Positions 1 through 10,563 of a DNA stretch of 64,000 nt are shown here, piece after piece. Position 1 is the first letter of the stretch; each line of letters starts with the position of its first letter. The notes under the pieces were generated by a model, which was not told where the DNA came from, ran no database searches, and was given only the letters and a program-made list of their open reading frames with translations. Both the position numbers and the translations under genes were made by a program. The DNA is from Mitsuokella sp047974105 (GTDB lineage Bacteria > Bacillota > Negativicutes > Selenomonadales > Selenomonadaceae), in contig NZ_JBHYRS010000002.1 in NCBI RefSeq assembly GCF_047974105.1, positions 186,001 to 250,000 on the forward strand. Direction: 5' to 3'.

Positions 1-1145
1 ATCAAAAGCTTCAGGCGCGAGCCGCGCTTCAGGGCAAGAGCATGCAGCGTGATGTCGTCAGGGCCGAGCGCCGTGACTTTCTCCATCGTATCGCGCACAT
101 CTTCGGCCGTCTCGCCCGGAAGCCCGAGGATCAGGTCCATGTTGATGTGCGGGATGCCGGCCTTTCGCAGCGCGTGGAACATCTTCACGACGTCCTCCGG
201 CGTATGCTGCCGGCCGATGCGATGAAGCGTCTTGGCCTGCATCGTCTGCGGATTGACACTGACGCGCGTGACATGAAGGCGTTTCATCGTCTCGATTTTA
301 CCCTGCGTGATGCTGTCGGGCCGTCCGGCCTCGACGGTAAACTCCACCGTAGAAGGCTCATGAAAATCATTATATACCATCTCGAGCATTTCGGCAAAAA
401 AATCGTCAGGCAGGCTCGTCGGCGTGCCCCCGCCCACGTAAATATTCTGCACGTGGAAGCCGTAATGAGAGATGGCATCCTTCGCGGCCGTCATGTCCTT
501 TTTGAGCACATCCATAAACTGACGCAGCTTTTTATCGCCCGGCAGAATGTTCGATGGGAATGAGCAGTAAAGGCAGCGCGTCAGGCAGAACGGGATGCCG
601 ATGTAAACGCTGACAGTCTTTTCGTCGGAAGTTTTCAGAAACGGCAGCTGACGGAAGGCCATCGGCACGATTTCGCGGGCCTTCTCTTCGCTGCAGGCAT
701 AATCTTCCTGCAGGCGCTCGATAATGCCCGCCTCATCCATGCCGCCGCGAATCCAGCGATGCACGATTTTTGTTGGGCGCACGCCATGCAGAATGCCCCA
801 GGGCGCCTGGGGCATTCCGAGTTCCTCGCGGAATATATGGTAGAGATTGAGCTTGATGAGACGGTTGACAGACGCCCCCTCGCGTTCGTCAAGGGCCCCC
901 GTGCGGCGCTGCGTAAAGGTGCATTCATGGCCTTCCCTGTCAAAAAGCATGAGTTTTGACTCGATGACTACGCGGCCGTCTTTTGTATCCTTCAGGCGGT
1001 GATTGATGACGGACAGCTGCAGATAGTCCGCCTCGCCGCGCCGGCCGACGATTTCGACCTTAAAGAGCACGAGCACCTCGCGCACGATTTTCGAGATGAT
1101 TTCCTTTTTATTGTTGAGCGTAAAGGTCTTAATCCTGAGCGCCAT
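1..1145 (-). CDS. hemZ: Oxygen-independent coproporphyrinogen III oxidase-like radical SAM protein HemZ (3' end cut by window edge)
   Basis: Radical-SAM enzyme of the coproporphyrinogen dehydrogenase (HemZ) type, expected to oxidatively decarboxylate coproporphyrinogen III in anaerobic haem synthesis. The reading frame on the minus strand runs from ATG at 1145 off the left edge, so the C-terminus is missing. About 187 residues in it shows IPFCLTRCLYCSF, the CxxxCxxC that binds the SAM [4Fe-4S] cluster, followed by a GGGTPT motif. The long N-terminal extension before the radical-SAM core is typical of HemZ rather than HemN. A strong Shine-Dalgarno (AGGAGG, nine bases before the ATG) sets the start, which lies inside the end of the Fur-family gene (17-nt overlap), so the two are probably co-translated. 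HemN/HemW-family activity cannot be separated by eye. Confidence 0.85.
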   Translation of the reverse strand, partial: MALRIKTFTLNNKKEIISKIVREVLVLFKVEIVGRRGEADYLQLSVINHRLKDTKDGRVVIESKLMLFDREGHECTFTQRRTGALDEREGASVNRLIKLNLYHIFREELGMPQAPWGILHGVRPTKIVHRWIRGGMDEAGIIERLQEDYACSEEKAREIVPMAFRQLPFLKTSDEKTVSVYIGIPFCLTRCLYCSFPSNILPGDKKLRQFMDVLKKDMTAAKDAISHYGFHVQNIYVGGGTPTSLPDDFFAEMLEMVYNDFHEPSTVEFTVEAGRPDSITQGKIETMKRLHVTRVSVNPQTMQAKTLHRIGRQHTPEDVVKMFHALRKAGIPHINMDLILGLPGETAEDVRDTMEKVTALGPDDITLHALALKRGSRLKLL

Positions 1146-1599
1146 GTTCCTGTGCCTCCTGGCACTCCTTGCAGAGACCGAAGAATTTGACCTGATGGTC
1201 GCTGACCTTGAAGCCAATCTTGTTTTCGATATCCTGCTCGAGAGGCTCCAACAGGTCATCCTGGAATTCGATGACTTTGCCGCAGTTCGTGCAGATCAGA
1301 TGATGATGGTGGTGCTTTGCCGGGTCCGTGCGGTTGACTTCGTAGCGGCTGCAGCCGTCGCCAAATTCCATTTTCTGCAGGATGCCGAGCTCAGAGAGCA
1401 GTTCGAGACTGCGGTAGACCGTCGCAAGGCCGATTTCAGATTTATTGTCGCGCAGGATGCCGTGGACATCCTCGGCGGAAAGGTGTTCGCCCGGATGGTC
1501 AAGGAAAATCTGCAGGACAATCTGGCGCTGCGGCGTCATTTTATGCTGTCTTTCCTGCAGCATTTTTTTGAGGTCATCCATCGTAAACGTCTGTGACAT
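1129..1599 (-). CDS. Fur/PerR-family metal-dependent transcriptional repressor
   Basis: A 156-residue Fur-superfamily regulator. The N-terminal winged helix (about residues 15-85) has the family signature around ATVYRSLELL. The C-terminal dimerisation half carries the histidine run HHHHHLIC, a CTNC motif and a closing CKEC motif, which form the structural zinc site and part of the regulatory metal site. An upstream in-frame ATG exists at 1644, but the ATG at 1599 is preceded by AAAGGGGA at good spacing and gives the usual family length. It has its own promoter (1697-1725) and overlaps hemZ, so it may control haem or iron genes. Whether it senses iron, peroxide or zinc is not decided by the sequence. 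Confidence 0.88.
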   Translation of the reverse strand: MSQTFTMDDLKKMLQERQHKMTPQRQIVLQIFLDHPGEHLSAEDVHGILRDNKSEIGLATVYRSLELLSELGILQKMEFGDGCSRYEVNRTDPAKHHHHHLICTNCGKVIEFQDDLLEPLEQDIENKIGFKVSDHQVKFFGLCKECQEAQEHGAQD

Positions 1600-1696
1600 A
1601 AGTAAAATCCCCTTTTCTTTTATCCATACCTGCTTTTCTATCATAATTTACTTGATTTATTTGAACAACAGGTTTCTATGCGATTTAAATGCATAC

Positions 1697-1725
1697 ATTA
1701 TAACAGAAATGTCACAAAAATACAA
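1697..1725 (-). promoter_or_regulatory. Sigma-A-type promoter for the fur-hemZ pair
   Basis: Reading the minus strand: -35 TTGTAT (1725-1720), 17-bp spacer, -10 TATAAT (1702-1697), with TG one base before the -10 (extended -10). It lies in the AT-rich gap between rel and fur, so fur-hemZ can be transcribed independently of rel. Confidence 0.65.
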
Positions 1726-1777
1726 TTCACTATAACAGGGTTTTATAAAACTTAAAGAAAAATTTAAAAACGAAGCC

Positions 1778-4003
1778 TCACTCTTTGCCCGGATGGCTGC
1801 CGAGGGCACGCGAGACGCTGTAAACATTCTTGAGACGGCGCATCTTTGTCATGATCTGCGCGACCTGCGTGGCGTTCTTGACATCGAGGCCCATGACGAC
1901 CGTCGAGGTCTTGTTGCTGCGGTTCGGGTTCGCGTTGACGCTGCGGATGTTGATCTTCATCTCCGACGGCACGGCGAGAAGTTCGGCGAGCACGCCGCTC
2001 TTGTCATTGCAGACAATCTCGATTTCGACCGTGTAGTCCTTGTCGAGGCCGATATCCCAGCTGACTTCGATCATGCGCGAAAAGTCCGTGTCACGCATGA
2101 CATTCGGGCAGTCGGCACGGTGCACGGAAACGCCGCGTCCCTTCGTGACAAAGCCCGTGATCGGGTCGCCCGGAATCGGGTTGCAGCAGCGGGCCAGGCG
2201 CACAAGAAGGCCGCTTTCGCCCTCGACGAGCACGCCGTGGCTCGAACGGCTGCGCTTGCCGCTGTGCTGCGGCGTCTTGAGCTCCGAAAGCATCTTCGAG
2301 ACGTCGGGTGGCGTTGCTTCCTTGAGGTCTTTCTTGTAGAGTTCGATGAGCTTCGTCATGACGCTGCGCACGGTCAGGCCGCCGTAGCCAAGAGCTGCGA
2401 GCAAGTCATTTTCACTTTGGATATTGAGTTTTTCCGCGACCTGCTGCAGTCTGCCCTCTTTCAGCAGCGATTTTGGCGCATAGCCGAGATGCTTGGCCTC
2501 ATCCTTGATGAGTTCCAGACCGCGTTCGATGTTTTCTTCGCGTTTTTCTTTCTTGAACCACGAACGGATTTTGCTGCGCGTCTCAGACGATGCGACGATG
2601 TTGAGCCAGTCGCGGCTCGGGCCGTTGTTGGCCTTATTCGTGATGACGGAGACGATATCGCCGTTCTTGAGCTTGTATTCAAGCGGCACGAGCTTGCCGT
2701 TGACCTTCGCGCCGACGCAGTGATGGCCGACTTCCGTATGGATGCGGTACGCAAAGTCAATCGGGATGGAGCCCTTCGGCAGGTCGATGACGTCGCCTTT
2801 CGGCGTGAAGACAAAGACCTCGTCGGAGAAGATATCGACCTTGAGGGCTTCGAAGTATTCCTTCGGGTCGCTGAGTTCCTGCTGCAGGCTGACCATCTGG
2901 CGCAGCCAGCTCATTTTCTGGTCGACTGCACCCGTGGCCTTCGCGCCCTTGCCGGCCTCTTTATATTTCCAGTGCGCCGCGACACCGTATTCTGAGACCT
3001 GATGCATCGCAAACGTACGGATCTGGATTTCGAGCGGGTAGCCGCGCGTCATGACGGTCGTGTGCAGCGACTGATAGCCGTTCGACTTCGGCATGGCGAT
3101 GTAATCCTTGAAACGGCCCGGAATCGGCTTCCACATGGCGTGGATGACACCGAGGACGCCGTAGCAGTCCTTGACGGAATCGACGAGCACGCGCACGGCG
3201 GAAAGGTCGTAGATTTCGCTGAGGTCCTTGTTGTCGCGCTTCATCTTCTTATAAATGCTGTAGAAGTGCTTGGCGCGGCCGCTGATATCGGCTTTGATAT
3301 TGGCCTCTTTGAGTTTTTCCTGAATCTGCTTGATGGCCGTATCGATGAAGGACTGGCGCTCGCGGCGCTTCTGCTTGACGTTCTCGACGAGGTCGTAGTA
3401 GATTTCAGGCTCGAGATAGCGCAGGCAGAGGTCTTCAAGCTCCCACTTGATGCTCGAAATGCCGAGGCGGTTGGCAAGCGGCGCATAGATTTCAATGGTC
3501 TCGCGCGCAATGCGTTTCTGCTTATCCTCGCGCATATATTTGAGTGTGCGCATATTGTGCAGTCGGTCCGCGAGTTTGATCATGATGACGCGGATGTCCT
3601 TGGCCATGGCCAAAAACATCTTGCGGTAGCTCTCGAGCTGGGCTTCTTCCTTCGATTTATACTGCAGGCGGCCGAGTTTGGTCACGCCGTCGATGAGCAT
3701 GGCGACTTCATCGCCGAACATTTCCTTCATCTGCTCATTCGTGTAAATCGTATCCTCGACGACATCGTGCAGAAGAGCCGCGCTGATGGTCACATCGTCA
3801 AGATGCAGCTGCGTGAGGATCTGGGCCACGTGCAGCGGATGGATGATGTACGCTTCCCCCGATACGCGTGTCTGGCCTTCATGTGCCTTTTTCGCCAGTT
3901 CATAGGCACGCCGGATGAGGTCGAGGTCGGCCTTCGGCGAATATTCTTTGACGGCGTCGATGATGGTGTCAATCGTCACCGGTTCTTTGTCTTTGTCATT
4001 CAT
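1778..4003 (-). CDS. rel: Bifunctional (p)ppGpp synthetase/hydrolase, Rel/SpoT family
   Basis: Makes and degrades the alarmones ppGpp/pppGpp in the stringent response. Domains in order: HD hydrolase (ALLHDVVEDT, H79/D80), synthetase with PGRFKDYIAMPK near residue 300, TGS (about 390-455), a conserved-cysteine domain (RCCNPIPGD near 608) and a C-terminal ACT domain. The RFKD motif is the charge pattern of bifunctional enzymes rather than the ExDD of synthetase-only RelA, and the intact HD supports hydrolase activity. The 741-residue length is normal. ATG at 4003 is chosen over an upstream in-frame start because AAAGGAG sits seven bases before it. It lies 83 bp downstream of recJ, a common Firmicutes pairing. 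Confidence 0.95.
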   Translation of the reverse strand: MNDKDKEPVTIDTIIDAVKEYSPKADLDLIRRAYELAKKAHEGQTRVSGEAYIIHPLHVAQILTQLHLDDVTISAALLHDVVEDTIYTNEQMKEMFGDEVAMLIDGVTKLGRLQYKSKEEAQLESYRKMFLAMAKDIRVIMIKLADRLHNMRTLKYMREDKQKRIARETIEIYAPLANRLGISSIKWELEDLCLRYLEPEIYYDLVENVKQKRRERQSFIDTAIKQIQEKLKEANIKADISGRAKHFYSIYKKMKRDNKDLSEIYDLSAVRVLVDSVKDCYGVLGVIHAMWKPIPGRFKDYIAMPKSNGYQSLHTTVMTRGYPLEIQIRTFAMHQVSEYGVAAHWKYKEAGKGAKATGAVDQKMSWLRQMVSLQQELSDPKEYFEALKVDIFSDEVFVFTPKGDVIDLPKGSIPIDFAYRIHTEVGHHCVGAKVNGKLVPLEYKLKNGDIVSVITNKANNGPSRDWLNIVASSETRSKIRSWFKKEKREENIERGLELIKDEAKHLGYAPKSLLKEGRLQQVAEKLNIQSENDLLAALGYGGLTVRSVMTKLIELYKKDLKEATPPDVSKMLSELKTPQHSGKRSRSSHGVLVEGESGLLVRLARCCNPIPGDPITGFVTKGRGVSVHRADCPNVMRDTDFSRMIEVSWDIGLDKDYTVEIEIVCNDKSGVLAELLAVPSEMKINIRSVNANPNRSNKTSTVVMGLDVKNATQVAQIMTKMRRLKNVYSVSRALGSHPGKE

Positions 4004-4086
4004 ACAACCCACTCCTTTATGCGGCAGCACGGCCAATGGCAGAGCTGCCGGCCACCTGTGCTTCTTTCTCTCTTTTTATACAGCAG

Positions 4087-6075
4087 TCAGATGACCTTAT
4101 GCCGCCTGAACGTTGGTGAAGCTTCCAGCTCCATTTTGCCGTGCGCGGGCGGCAGATAATAGCTGCTTTCGCTAATATTCTCTCTTAGAATACCCAATTC
4201 CTGAAAAATGCGCAAGGCTGCACCCATCGTATACGCTGAAATATGATGAAAGGCCCTGCTGAAACCATCTGCAAGCGTCATTGTATCGAAGGGAATTTTC
4301 CCCTGCTGCTTCTGGCAGGCAAAGAGGAAGCGGTAGACATCGCGCAGAAGCTCCCTTTCGGGGAAAATGCGCTCGGAGCTTGCGGGGCTCAGGCTTTCCA
4401 CCATGCACTGCAGGCTCTTCTGCCCGTTCCACTCGTTGACGGCCGGTGCGTAGACGATGTCGAGGGCTTCGCTGTTCACAGAAGGCAAGAGCTCTGCGTG
4501 ATTCCACATGAGCCCCGTCACCGGATTTTCCTGCGTGCCGAGCTTGAAGCGCAGATGATTATGGTCACGGCCAATGGCGGCGGCTTCCCTGCCCCGCACA
4601 TTGCGGCAGCCGAGATACGGCTTCGGGTTGCCCATGCCGTATGGCTCTAAGAGCGAAAGCTCTTCGACAAGGTCCAAGGTCAGTTCCTCAGGCATCATCT
4701 CAAATTCCACAGAAACTTTTGGCTCGTAGTCCTCTTCGGTGAGGTGTGCCCCTGCATAAGCGGCAAAGGCCTCGCGGAATGCGGGAATATCCTTCTCGCG
4801 AAGCGATAGGCCTGCTGCCATCGCGTGGCCGCCGAACTGCGTAAGGTGGTCTTGGCAGGCGGTCAGAGCCTCGTACATATTGAGCCCCTCGATGCTGCGG
4901 CACGAACCGCGGCAGCTGCCGTCTTCCCCAATCGACAGCACGATGGTCGGCTTGTAGAATTTATCGACAAGCCTTGATGCCGCGATGCCGATGACGCCGG
5001 GGTTCCAGCCCCTGCCCGCGATGACGATGGCCTTTTCTTCCGCCATGTCGAGGGGTTCGAGCTCTTTTTCTGCCTGCTCGCAGATGGCATGCTCGATTTC
5101 GCGGCGTTCGCTGTTCAGCATGTCGAGTTCTTCGGCAAGCTTCGCGGCCTTTTCGCGGTCCGTAGATGTCAAGAGGGCCACGCCCGTACGGGCCGACTCG
5201 ATGCGTCCGGCCGCGTTGAGCCTCGGCGCGAGCAGAAAGCCCAGATGGCCGGCATTGATTTTCTTGTTCGTAAGGCCTGCGACTTCGATAAGAGCGGCCA
5301 CGCCGGCAAGGTTAGACGACTCCATGCGCGCCATGCCTTCCTTGACGATGCGGCGGTTTTCGCCGCGCAGCGGCACGAGGTCCGCGACCGTGCCAAGGGC
5401 CACAAGCTCCAAATCCTCATGAAAAAGCTCCGCCTTCGGATGCAGCTTTTTCCCGACGGCCTGACAGAGCTTGAAGGCCACGCCGACGCCGCAGAGGTCC
5501 TTGAAGGGATACGGACAGTCTGCGCGGTGCGGGTTCAGCACGGCAAGAGCCGGCGGCAATGTCTTCCCTGGCAGATGGTGGTCCGTAATGATGATATCGA
5601 GACTTCCGTTCTCTGTAACGGCCGCGACATCGTCGACCGAGGCAATGCCGCAGTCGACCGTGATTAAAAGGTCGGTCTTCCCTGCGAGCTCTTCCAGAGC
5701 CCTGCGGTTCAGGCCATAGCCTTCCGTCATGCGGTCCGGAATGTAAAAGTCAGCATTCGCGCCCCAGAGCCTTAAGGCACGCACGAGAAGAGACGTCGCC
5801 GTCATGCCGTCGACATCGTAATCGCCGTAGACCGTGATTTTTTCGCCGTCACGCAGCGCTTTTTCGATGCGTGATGCCGCTTTATCCATATCACGCATCA
5901 GGAACGGGTCAACGTATGGCTGCTTTTCCGGATGCAGAAACACGTCAGCTTCTTCGCGCGTGCGGATGCCGCGGTGCCAGAGCAGGGCCGCGAGCGTCTT
6001 GTCCCGGCCGATGCTTTCGGCAAAAGTCCCAAGCTCCGGCACGGGCTCATATAAATTCCACTTTTTATACATCAA
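4087..6075 (-). CDS. recJ: Single-stranded-DNA-specific exonuclease RecJ
   Basis: 5'-3' single-strand DNA exonuclease used in recombination and repair. The DHH phosphoesterase core is clear: DYDVDG near residue 83, TDHHLPG near 165, and the DHHA1 motif GGHAMAAG near 413; an OB-like region and a C-terminal extension follow. At 662 residues it is longer than E. coli RecJ (577), as in many Firmicutes. The start could be TTG (6075) or ATG (6072); both lie behind AAGGA. A promoter is visible at 6111-6139. rel follows directly and may share transcripts. Confidence 0.93.
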   Translation of the reverse strand: MMYKKWNLYEPVPELGTFAESIGRDKTLAALLWHRGIRTREEADVFLHPEKQPYVDPFLMRDMDKAASRIEKALRDGEKITVYGDYDVDGMTATSLLVRALRLWGANADFYIPDRMTEGYGLNRRALEELAGKTDLLITVDCGIASVDDVAAVTENGSLDIIITDHHLPGKTLPPALAVLNPHRADCPYPFKDLCGVGVAFKLCQAVGKKLHPKAELFHEDLELVALGTVADLVPLRGENRRIVKEGMARMESSNLAGVAALIEVAGLTNKKINAGHLGFLLAPRLNAAGRIESARTGVALLTSTDREKAAKLAEELDMLNSERREIEHAICEQAEKELEPLDMAEEKAIVIAGRGWNPGVIGIAASRLVDKFYKPTIVLSIGEDGSCRGSCRSIEGLNMYEALTACQDHLTQFGGHAMAAGLSLREKDIPAFREAFAAYAGAHLTEEDYEPKVSVEFEMMPEELTLDLVEELSLLEPYGMGNPKPYLGCRNVRGREAAAIGRDHNHLRFKLGTQENPVTGLMWNHAELLPSVNSEALDIVYAPAVNEWNGQKSLQCMVESLSPASSERIFPERELLRDVYRFLFACQKQQGKIPFDTMTLADGFSRAFHHISAYTMGAALRIFQELGILRENISESSYYLPPAHGKMELEASPTFRRHKVI

Positions 6076-6110
6076 TATCGTTTTTCCTTCTTTATTGTAT
6101 ACCTATTTCC

Positions 6111-6139
6111 ATCATACAAGAAATAGACGTTCGATGCAA
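6111..6139 (-). promoter_or_regulatory. Sigma-A-type promoter for recJ
   Basis: Minus strand: -35 TTGCAT (6139-6134), 17-bp spacer, -10 TATGAT (6116-6111), TG immediately before the -10. Confidence 0.6.
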
Positions 6140-6202
6140 TAAGATTCTTTCGCAGGACAGACTTCTCCTCTTTTTCGGGACGGCAAAATGAAAAAAGAAA
6201 AC

Positions 6203-6234
6203 AAAAAAGCCGCCGCCATAGGGCAGCAGCTTTT
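6203..6234 (-). terminator. Rho-independent terminator after secF
   Basis: On the minus strand a 10-bp stem (AGCTGCTGCC with GGCGGCGGCT, two G-T pairs) is followed by six T. It ends the sec-side transcript before the recJ promoter. Confidence 0.75.
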
Positions 6235-6257
6235 AAAAATCTTGTGAACAGGCAGTC

Positions 6258-7175
6258 TCAGGCCGCAGCTTCCGGCTTCGGCTGATGTTTTCTCTTTTCC
6301 CCCCAGTTGCGGAAGATGATCCAGAGCGGGCTGGCGATGAAAATAGACGAATAGCAGCCGACGGAGAAACCGACGAGCAGGGCAAAGGCAAAGTCCTTTG
6401 TCGTGTCGCCGCCGAAGAAATAAAGCGAAGCGGTCGTGAAGAGAACCGTGAAGACCGTGTAGAGAGAACGCGTCAGCGTCTGATAAATACTGCGGTTGAC
6501 GAGCTGGTTGACGTCGCCGCCGCGACGGAAATGCAGCTTGAGGTTCTCGCGGATGCGGTCGAAAATGACGATGGTATCGTTGATGGAATAACCGACGATG
6601 GTCAAAAGGGCCGCAATGAATGAGGAATCAATCTGGCGCTGCGTCAGCGAGAACACCGCGAGCACGATGAGGATATCGTGAATCAGCGCGAGCACGGCCG
6701 CGATGCCGAAGCGGAGCTCAAAGCGGTACGCAACGTAGAGGATGATGAGGGCCCACGAAACGACAAGGGCAAGAAGCGCGTTCGTGATGAGCTCGCCGCC
6801 GATTGTGGCGCCGACTTTTTCTTCACGCAGCACTTTGTAATCGCCGAGGTCGCTCTTGAGTGTGGCCATGACTTCCTTGCGCTGGTCCTCTTCGAGGTCC
6901 TTCGTGCGGATCATAACGTCTTCGGATTCCTTGACATCCGACTGCGCGCCGGAAAGCTGAATCGTCGCGTCATCGAGGTCGTATTTGGCAAGGCTTGTGC
7001 GAACCTGCGAAATGGCGACCGGCTGATCGAATTTGAGGTCGATGATCGTGCCGCCGGTGAAATCGATGCCGAAGTTAAAACCGCGGACGAACATGCAGAT
7101 GATTCCTGGGATGATGATCAGCGCGGAAATGAGGAACCAGATTTTCCGATGGCCTGCAATATCAAATTTAGGCAT
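6258..7175 (-). CDS. secF: Protein-export membrane protein SecF
   Basis: Subunit of the SecDF-YajC complex, which uses the proton-motive force to help pull secreted proteins across the inner membrane. At 305 residues it shows a first membrane helix, a FNFGIDFTGGT motif typical of the SecD/F periplasmic region start, and five C-terminal membrane segments including ALIHDILIV and the VGYSINDTIVIFDRIREN signature. The gene overlaps the end of secD by 8 nt, so translation is likely coupled. SecD and SecF are separate here, unlike the fused SecDF of Bacillus. Confidence 0.95.
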   Translation of the reverse strand: MPKFDIAGHRKIWFLISALIIIPGIICMFVRGFNFGIDFTGGTIIDLKFDQPVAISQVRTSLAKYDLDDATIQLSGAQSDVKESEDVMIRTKDLEEDQRKEVMATLKSDLGDYKVLREEKVGATIGGELITNALLALVVSWALIILYVAYRFELRFGIAAVLALIHDILIVLAVFSLTQRQIDSSFIAALLTIVGYSINDTIVIFDRIRENLKLHFRRGGDVNQLVNRSIYQTLTRSLYTVFTVLFTTASLYFFGGDTTKDFAFALLVGFSVGCYSSIFIASPLWIIFRNWGEKRKHQPKPEAAA

Positions 7176-8424
7176 TCTTCTTCAGATCCTCCTTTTTCCA
7201 GAGCATGAAGCCCGTGACACCATAAGCTTTTGGATTCTCGAAGATCTTCGAGTCAACCATGAGCTTGAGCATGTAATGCGTCAGCGTGATAGCCGTGAAC
7301 ATCGAGAGCACAGTACCAAGGCCCAGCGTGATGGCGAAACCGCGGATCGTGCCGGTGCCGAGGAAGAACAGGACGGCGGCGGCGATGATGGTCGTGATGT
7401 TCGAGTCAAAAATTGTCGTGAACGCACGCTTGAAGCCCGATTCCATCGAAAGGCGCAGTGTCTTGCCCTGAATTTGATATTCTTCCTTGAAGTGCTCGAA
7501 AATCAGGACGTTCGCATCGACGGCCATACCAATGGACAGGATGATACCGGCGACGCCAGGCAGCGTCAGCGTAGCATCGAGGAGGTACAGCAGGCCAAGC
7601 AGCATAATGGTGTAAGCCATCAGCGCGATATCGGCGATGAAGCCCGACATGCGGTAAAAGAGAATCATGAACAGCAGGACGGCGCCGAGGCCGACAGCAA
7701 AGGCGAATTCCGATTTATCCTTAGAATCCTGGCCGAGCGTCGGGCCGACCGTGCGCGTCTCGATGATGTTGACTTTTACTGGCAATGCACCGCTCCGGAG
7801 GACGACAGCGAGGTTCTGGGCCTCTTCGAGCGTCTTCTGGCCGGAAATTTCAGCCTTGCCGCCGAGAATCGGCTCGCGGACGTTCGGAGCCGTCAGCACT
7901 TCGCCATCGAGCAGGATGGCAATCGTACGGCCAACATTCTTTGTCGTGAGGTCGGCGAATTTCTTCGCGCCTTCATCGGTGAATTCGAGGTTGACGACGT
8001 TCTGGCCGTTCTGCTGATTCGTCGCAGCCTGAGCGTCCTTGAGGTCGGTACCCGTGAGCACCGTATTGCCATCCTCGTCCTTGAATTCGAGCATGGCCGT
8101 CTTGCCGATGGTCTTGATGGCGGCATCCGGGTCCTTGACGCCCGGCAGCTCGATGATGACGCGGCGTTCGCCCTCACGCTGGATGATCGGCTCGGTGAGG
8201 CCGAGTGCGTTGACACGCTTCTCCATGATCGTGACGACACGGTTCATCGCATCATCGTTGACTTTTGCTGCATCCGTATCGACGGCTTCGAGCACGACAT
8301 GCGTGCCGCCCTGCAGGTCAAGGCCCTGGCGGATGGAATTGGCCAGCGGCTTGACAAAAGCAAGGAAAATAGCGACGATCGCCACGATGCAGACAATGAG
8401 TTTGATGAGACTATTCTTTCTCAA
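7168..8424 (-). CDS. secD: Protein-export membrane protein SecD
   Basis: Partner of SecF in the Sec translocon accessory complex. At 418 residues it belongs to the short SecD class: one N-terminal helix, the GLDLQGGTHVVLE motif, a periplasmic domain (about 40-240) and a C-terminal five-helix bundle with AGIILSIGMAVDANVLIFE. The start is TTG at 8424, ten bases after AAAGGG; no ATG fits. It lies 29 bp downstream of the cyclo-ligase gene. Confidence 0.95.
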   Translation of the reverse strand: MRKNSLIKLIVCIVAIVAIFLAFVKPLANSIRQGLDLQGGTHVVLEAVDTDAAKVNDDAMNRVVTIMEKRVNALGLTEPIIQREGERRVIIELPGVKDPDAAIKTIGKTAMLEFKDEDGNTVLTGTDLKDAQAATNQQNGQNVVNLEFTDEGAKKFADLTTKNVGRTIAILLDGEVLTAPNVREPILGGKAEISGQKTLEEAQNLAVVLRSGALPVKVNIIETRTVGPTLGQDSKDKSEFAFAVGLGAVLLFMILFYRMSGFIADIALMAYTIMLLGLLYLLDATLTLPGVAGIILSIGMAVDANVLIFEHFKEEYQIQGKTLRLSMESGFKRAFTTIFDSNITTIIAAAVLFFLGTGTIRGFAITLGLGTVLSMFTAITLTHYMLKLMVDSKIFENPKAYGVTGFMLWKKEDLKKNA

Positions 8425-8453
8425 CGTTTCACAACCCTTTCTACGTGGTCTAT

Positions 8454-9062
8454 TTATGGTTCAATCCGACGCGTTTCCGTCAGGATCAGATTGACTTTGG
8501 CATCATGTGCCTCCGTGGGCACCTGCGCCGTGATCTGGCCGTCAAAGGTCAGGGCTGCACGAAAAGCCTGCGGTGCTTTATCACTGAGGTAGCGGTCGTA
8601 GTAGCCGCCGCCAAGGCCCAGGCGGTCTCCCCTCTCGGAAAAAGCCGCGCCCGGCACAATGATGAGGTCAATATCGGAGCCAGGGATGATTTCCTGCAGC
8701 TCCTTTTTTACCGTCAGGATGCCGAACTCGCCTGCAACGAGAGCATCTAAAGAGGGCAGATTGACGACTTCCATCAGACCCCTGCCCGTAATCAGCGGCA
8801 GGCCGACGCGCTTGCCCTGTTTCAGGGCTTCGCGCAGGAGGTCGTAAAGCTGAACTTCATCCGGCATCGAGGCATAGGCAAAGATGGTTTTCGCTTTTTG
8901 GAAAGCCGGCTCTTCGTAAAACCTCTGGAGAATGGCCCTGCTCTTTTCTGCGCGCTGCTCCTTTGTCAGGCTGCGGCGGAAAGCCACCATTTTTTTGCGC
9001 AGTTCTTTTTTAGCAGCGAGTTTTTCCTTATGAACCTGCTCTTCGTATGAAGCCTGGCCCAT
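8454..9062 (-). CDS. 5-formyltetrahydrofolate cyclo-ligase family protein
   Basis: ATP-dependent conversion of 5-formyl-THF to 5,10-methenyl-THF. At 202 residues it shows the family core IIVPGAAFSERGDRLGLGGG followed by YYDRYL near residues 140-165 and the basic N-terminal R-x-x-L-T segment. It starts within the stop of yajC (TGATG overlap), placing it in a yajC-ligase-secDF string. The position between yajC and secD is unusual; I infer co-transcription rather than a link to secretion. Confidence 0.88.
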   Translation of the reverse strand: MGQASYEEQVHKEKLAAKKELRKKMVAFRRSLTKEQRAEKSRAILQRFYEEPAFQKAKTIFAYASMPDEVQLYDLLREALKQGKRVGLPLITGRGLMEVVNLPSLDALVAGEFGILTVKKELQEIIPGSDIDLIIVPGAAFSERGDRLGLGGGYYDRYLSDKAPQAFRAALTFDGQITAQVPTEAHDAKVNLILTETRRIEP

Positions 9063-9340
9063 CAGGCAGCCTCCTGCTTTGTGACGTTGGCGTTGACGCT
9101 CGAGCGCACGACTTCGATGACGACGCCATCGGCAATCTTGAGTTTCAGCGATTTTTCACCGAGCTCTTCAATCGTGCCGTAGATGCCGCCAATCGTGATG
9201 ACCTGATCGCCTTTTTTGAGGCTGTCCAGCATGCTCTTGCGGCGTTTCTGCTGGTTTTTCTGCGGACGGTACAGCAGAAAATAGAAAATCGCGATCATGA
9301 CGACGATAGGACCCCAGGTCCCGAGTACTTCCGGACTCAT
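9062..9340 (-). CDS. yajC: Preprotein translocase accessory subunit YajC
   Basis: Small single-span membrane protein of the SecDF-YajC complex. Its 92 residues start with a hydrophobic helix (about 10-24) followed by YRPQKNQQKRR, the positive cytoplasmic stretch typical of YajC, then the GDQVITIGGIYGTI motif. It lies 65 bp after tgt, the usual tgt-yajC-secDF order. Confidence 0.95.
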   Translation of the reverse strand: MSPEVLGTWGPIVVMIAIFYFLLYRPQKNQQKRRKSMLDSLKKGDQVITIGGIYGTIEELGEKSLKLKIADGVVIEVVRSSVNANVTKQEAA

Positions 9341-9405
9341 AAAAACACTCCTTCTAAAATTTAAAATCTACATAATATATGGAAACGAATGAACGATGAA
9401 CGAAT

Positions 9406-10533
<1,128 letters not shown>

Positions 10534-10563
10534 ATAAAATCCTCAACTTTCTTATCTTTATTT

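Noticed and set aside
1793..4159. Long open frames (400 and 385 codons) antisense to rel
   Set aside because: Same effect: they mirror the real rel gene and show no motif or ribosome-binding site.
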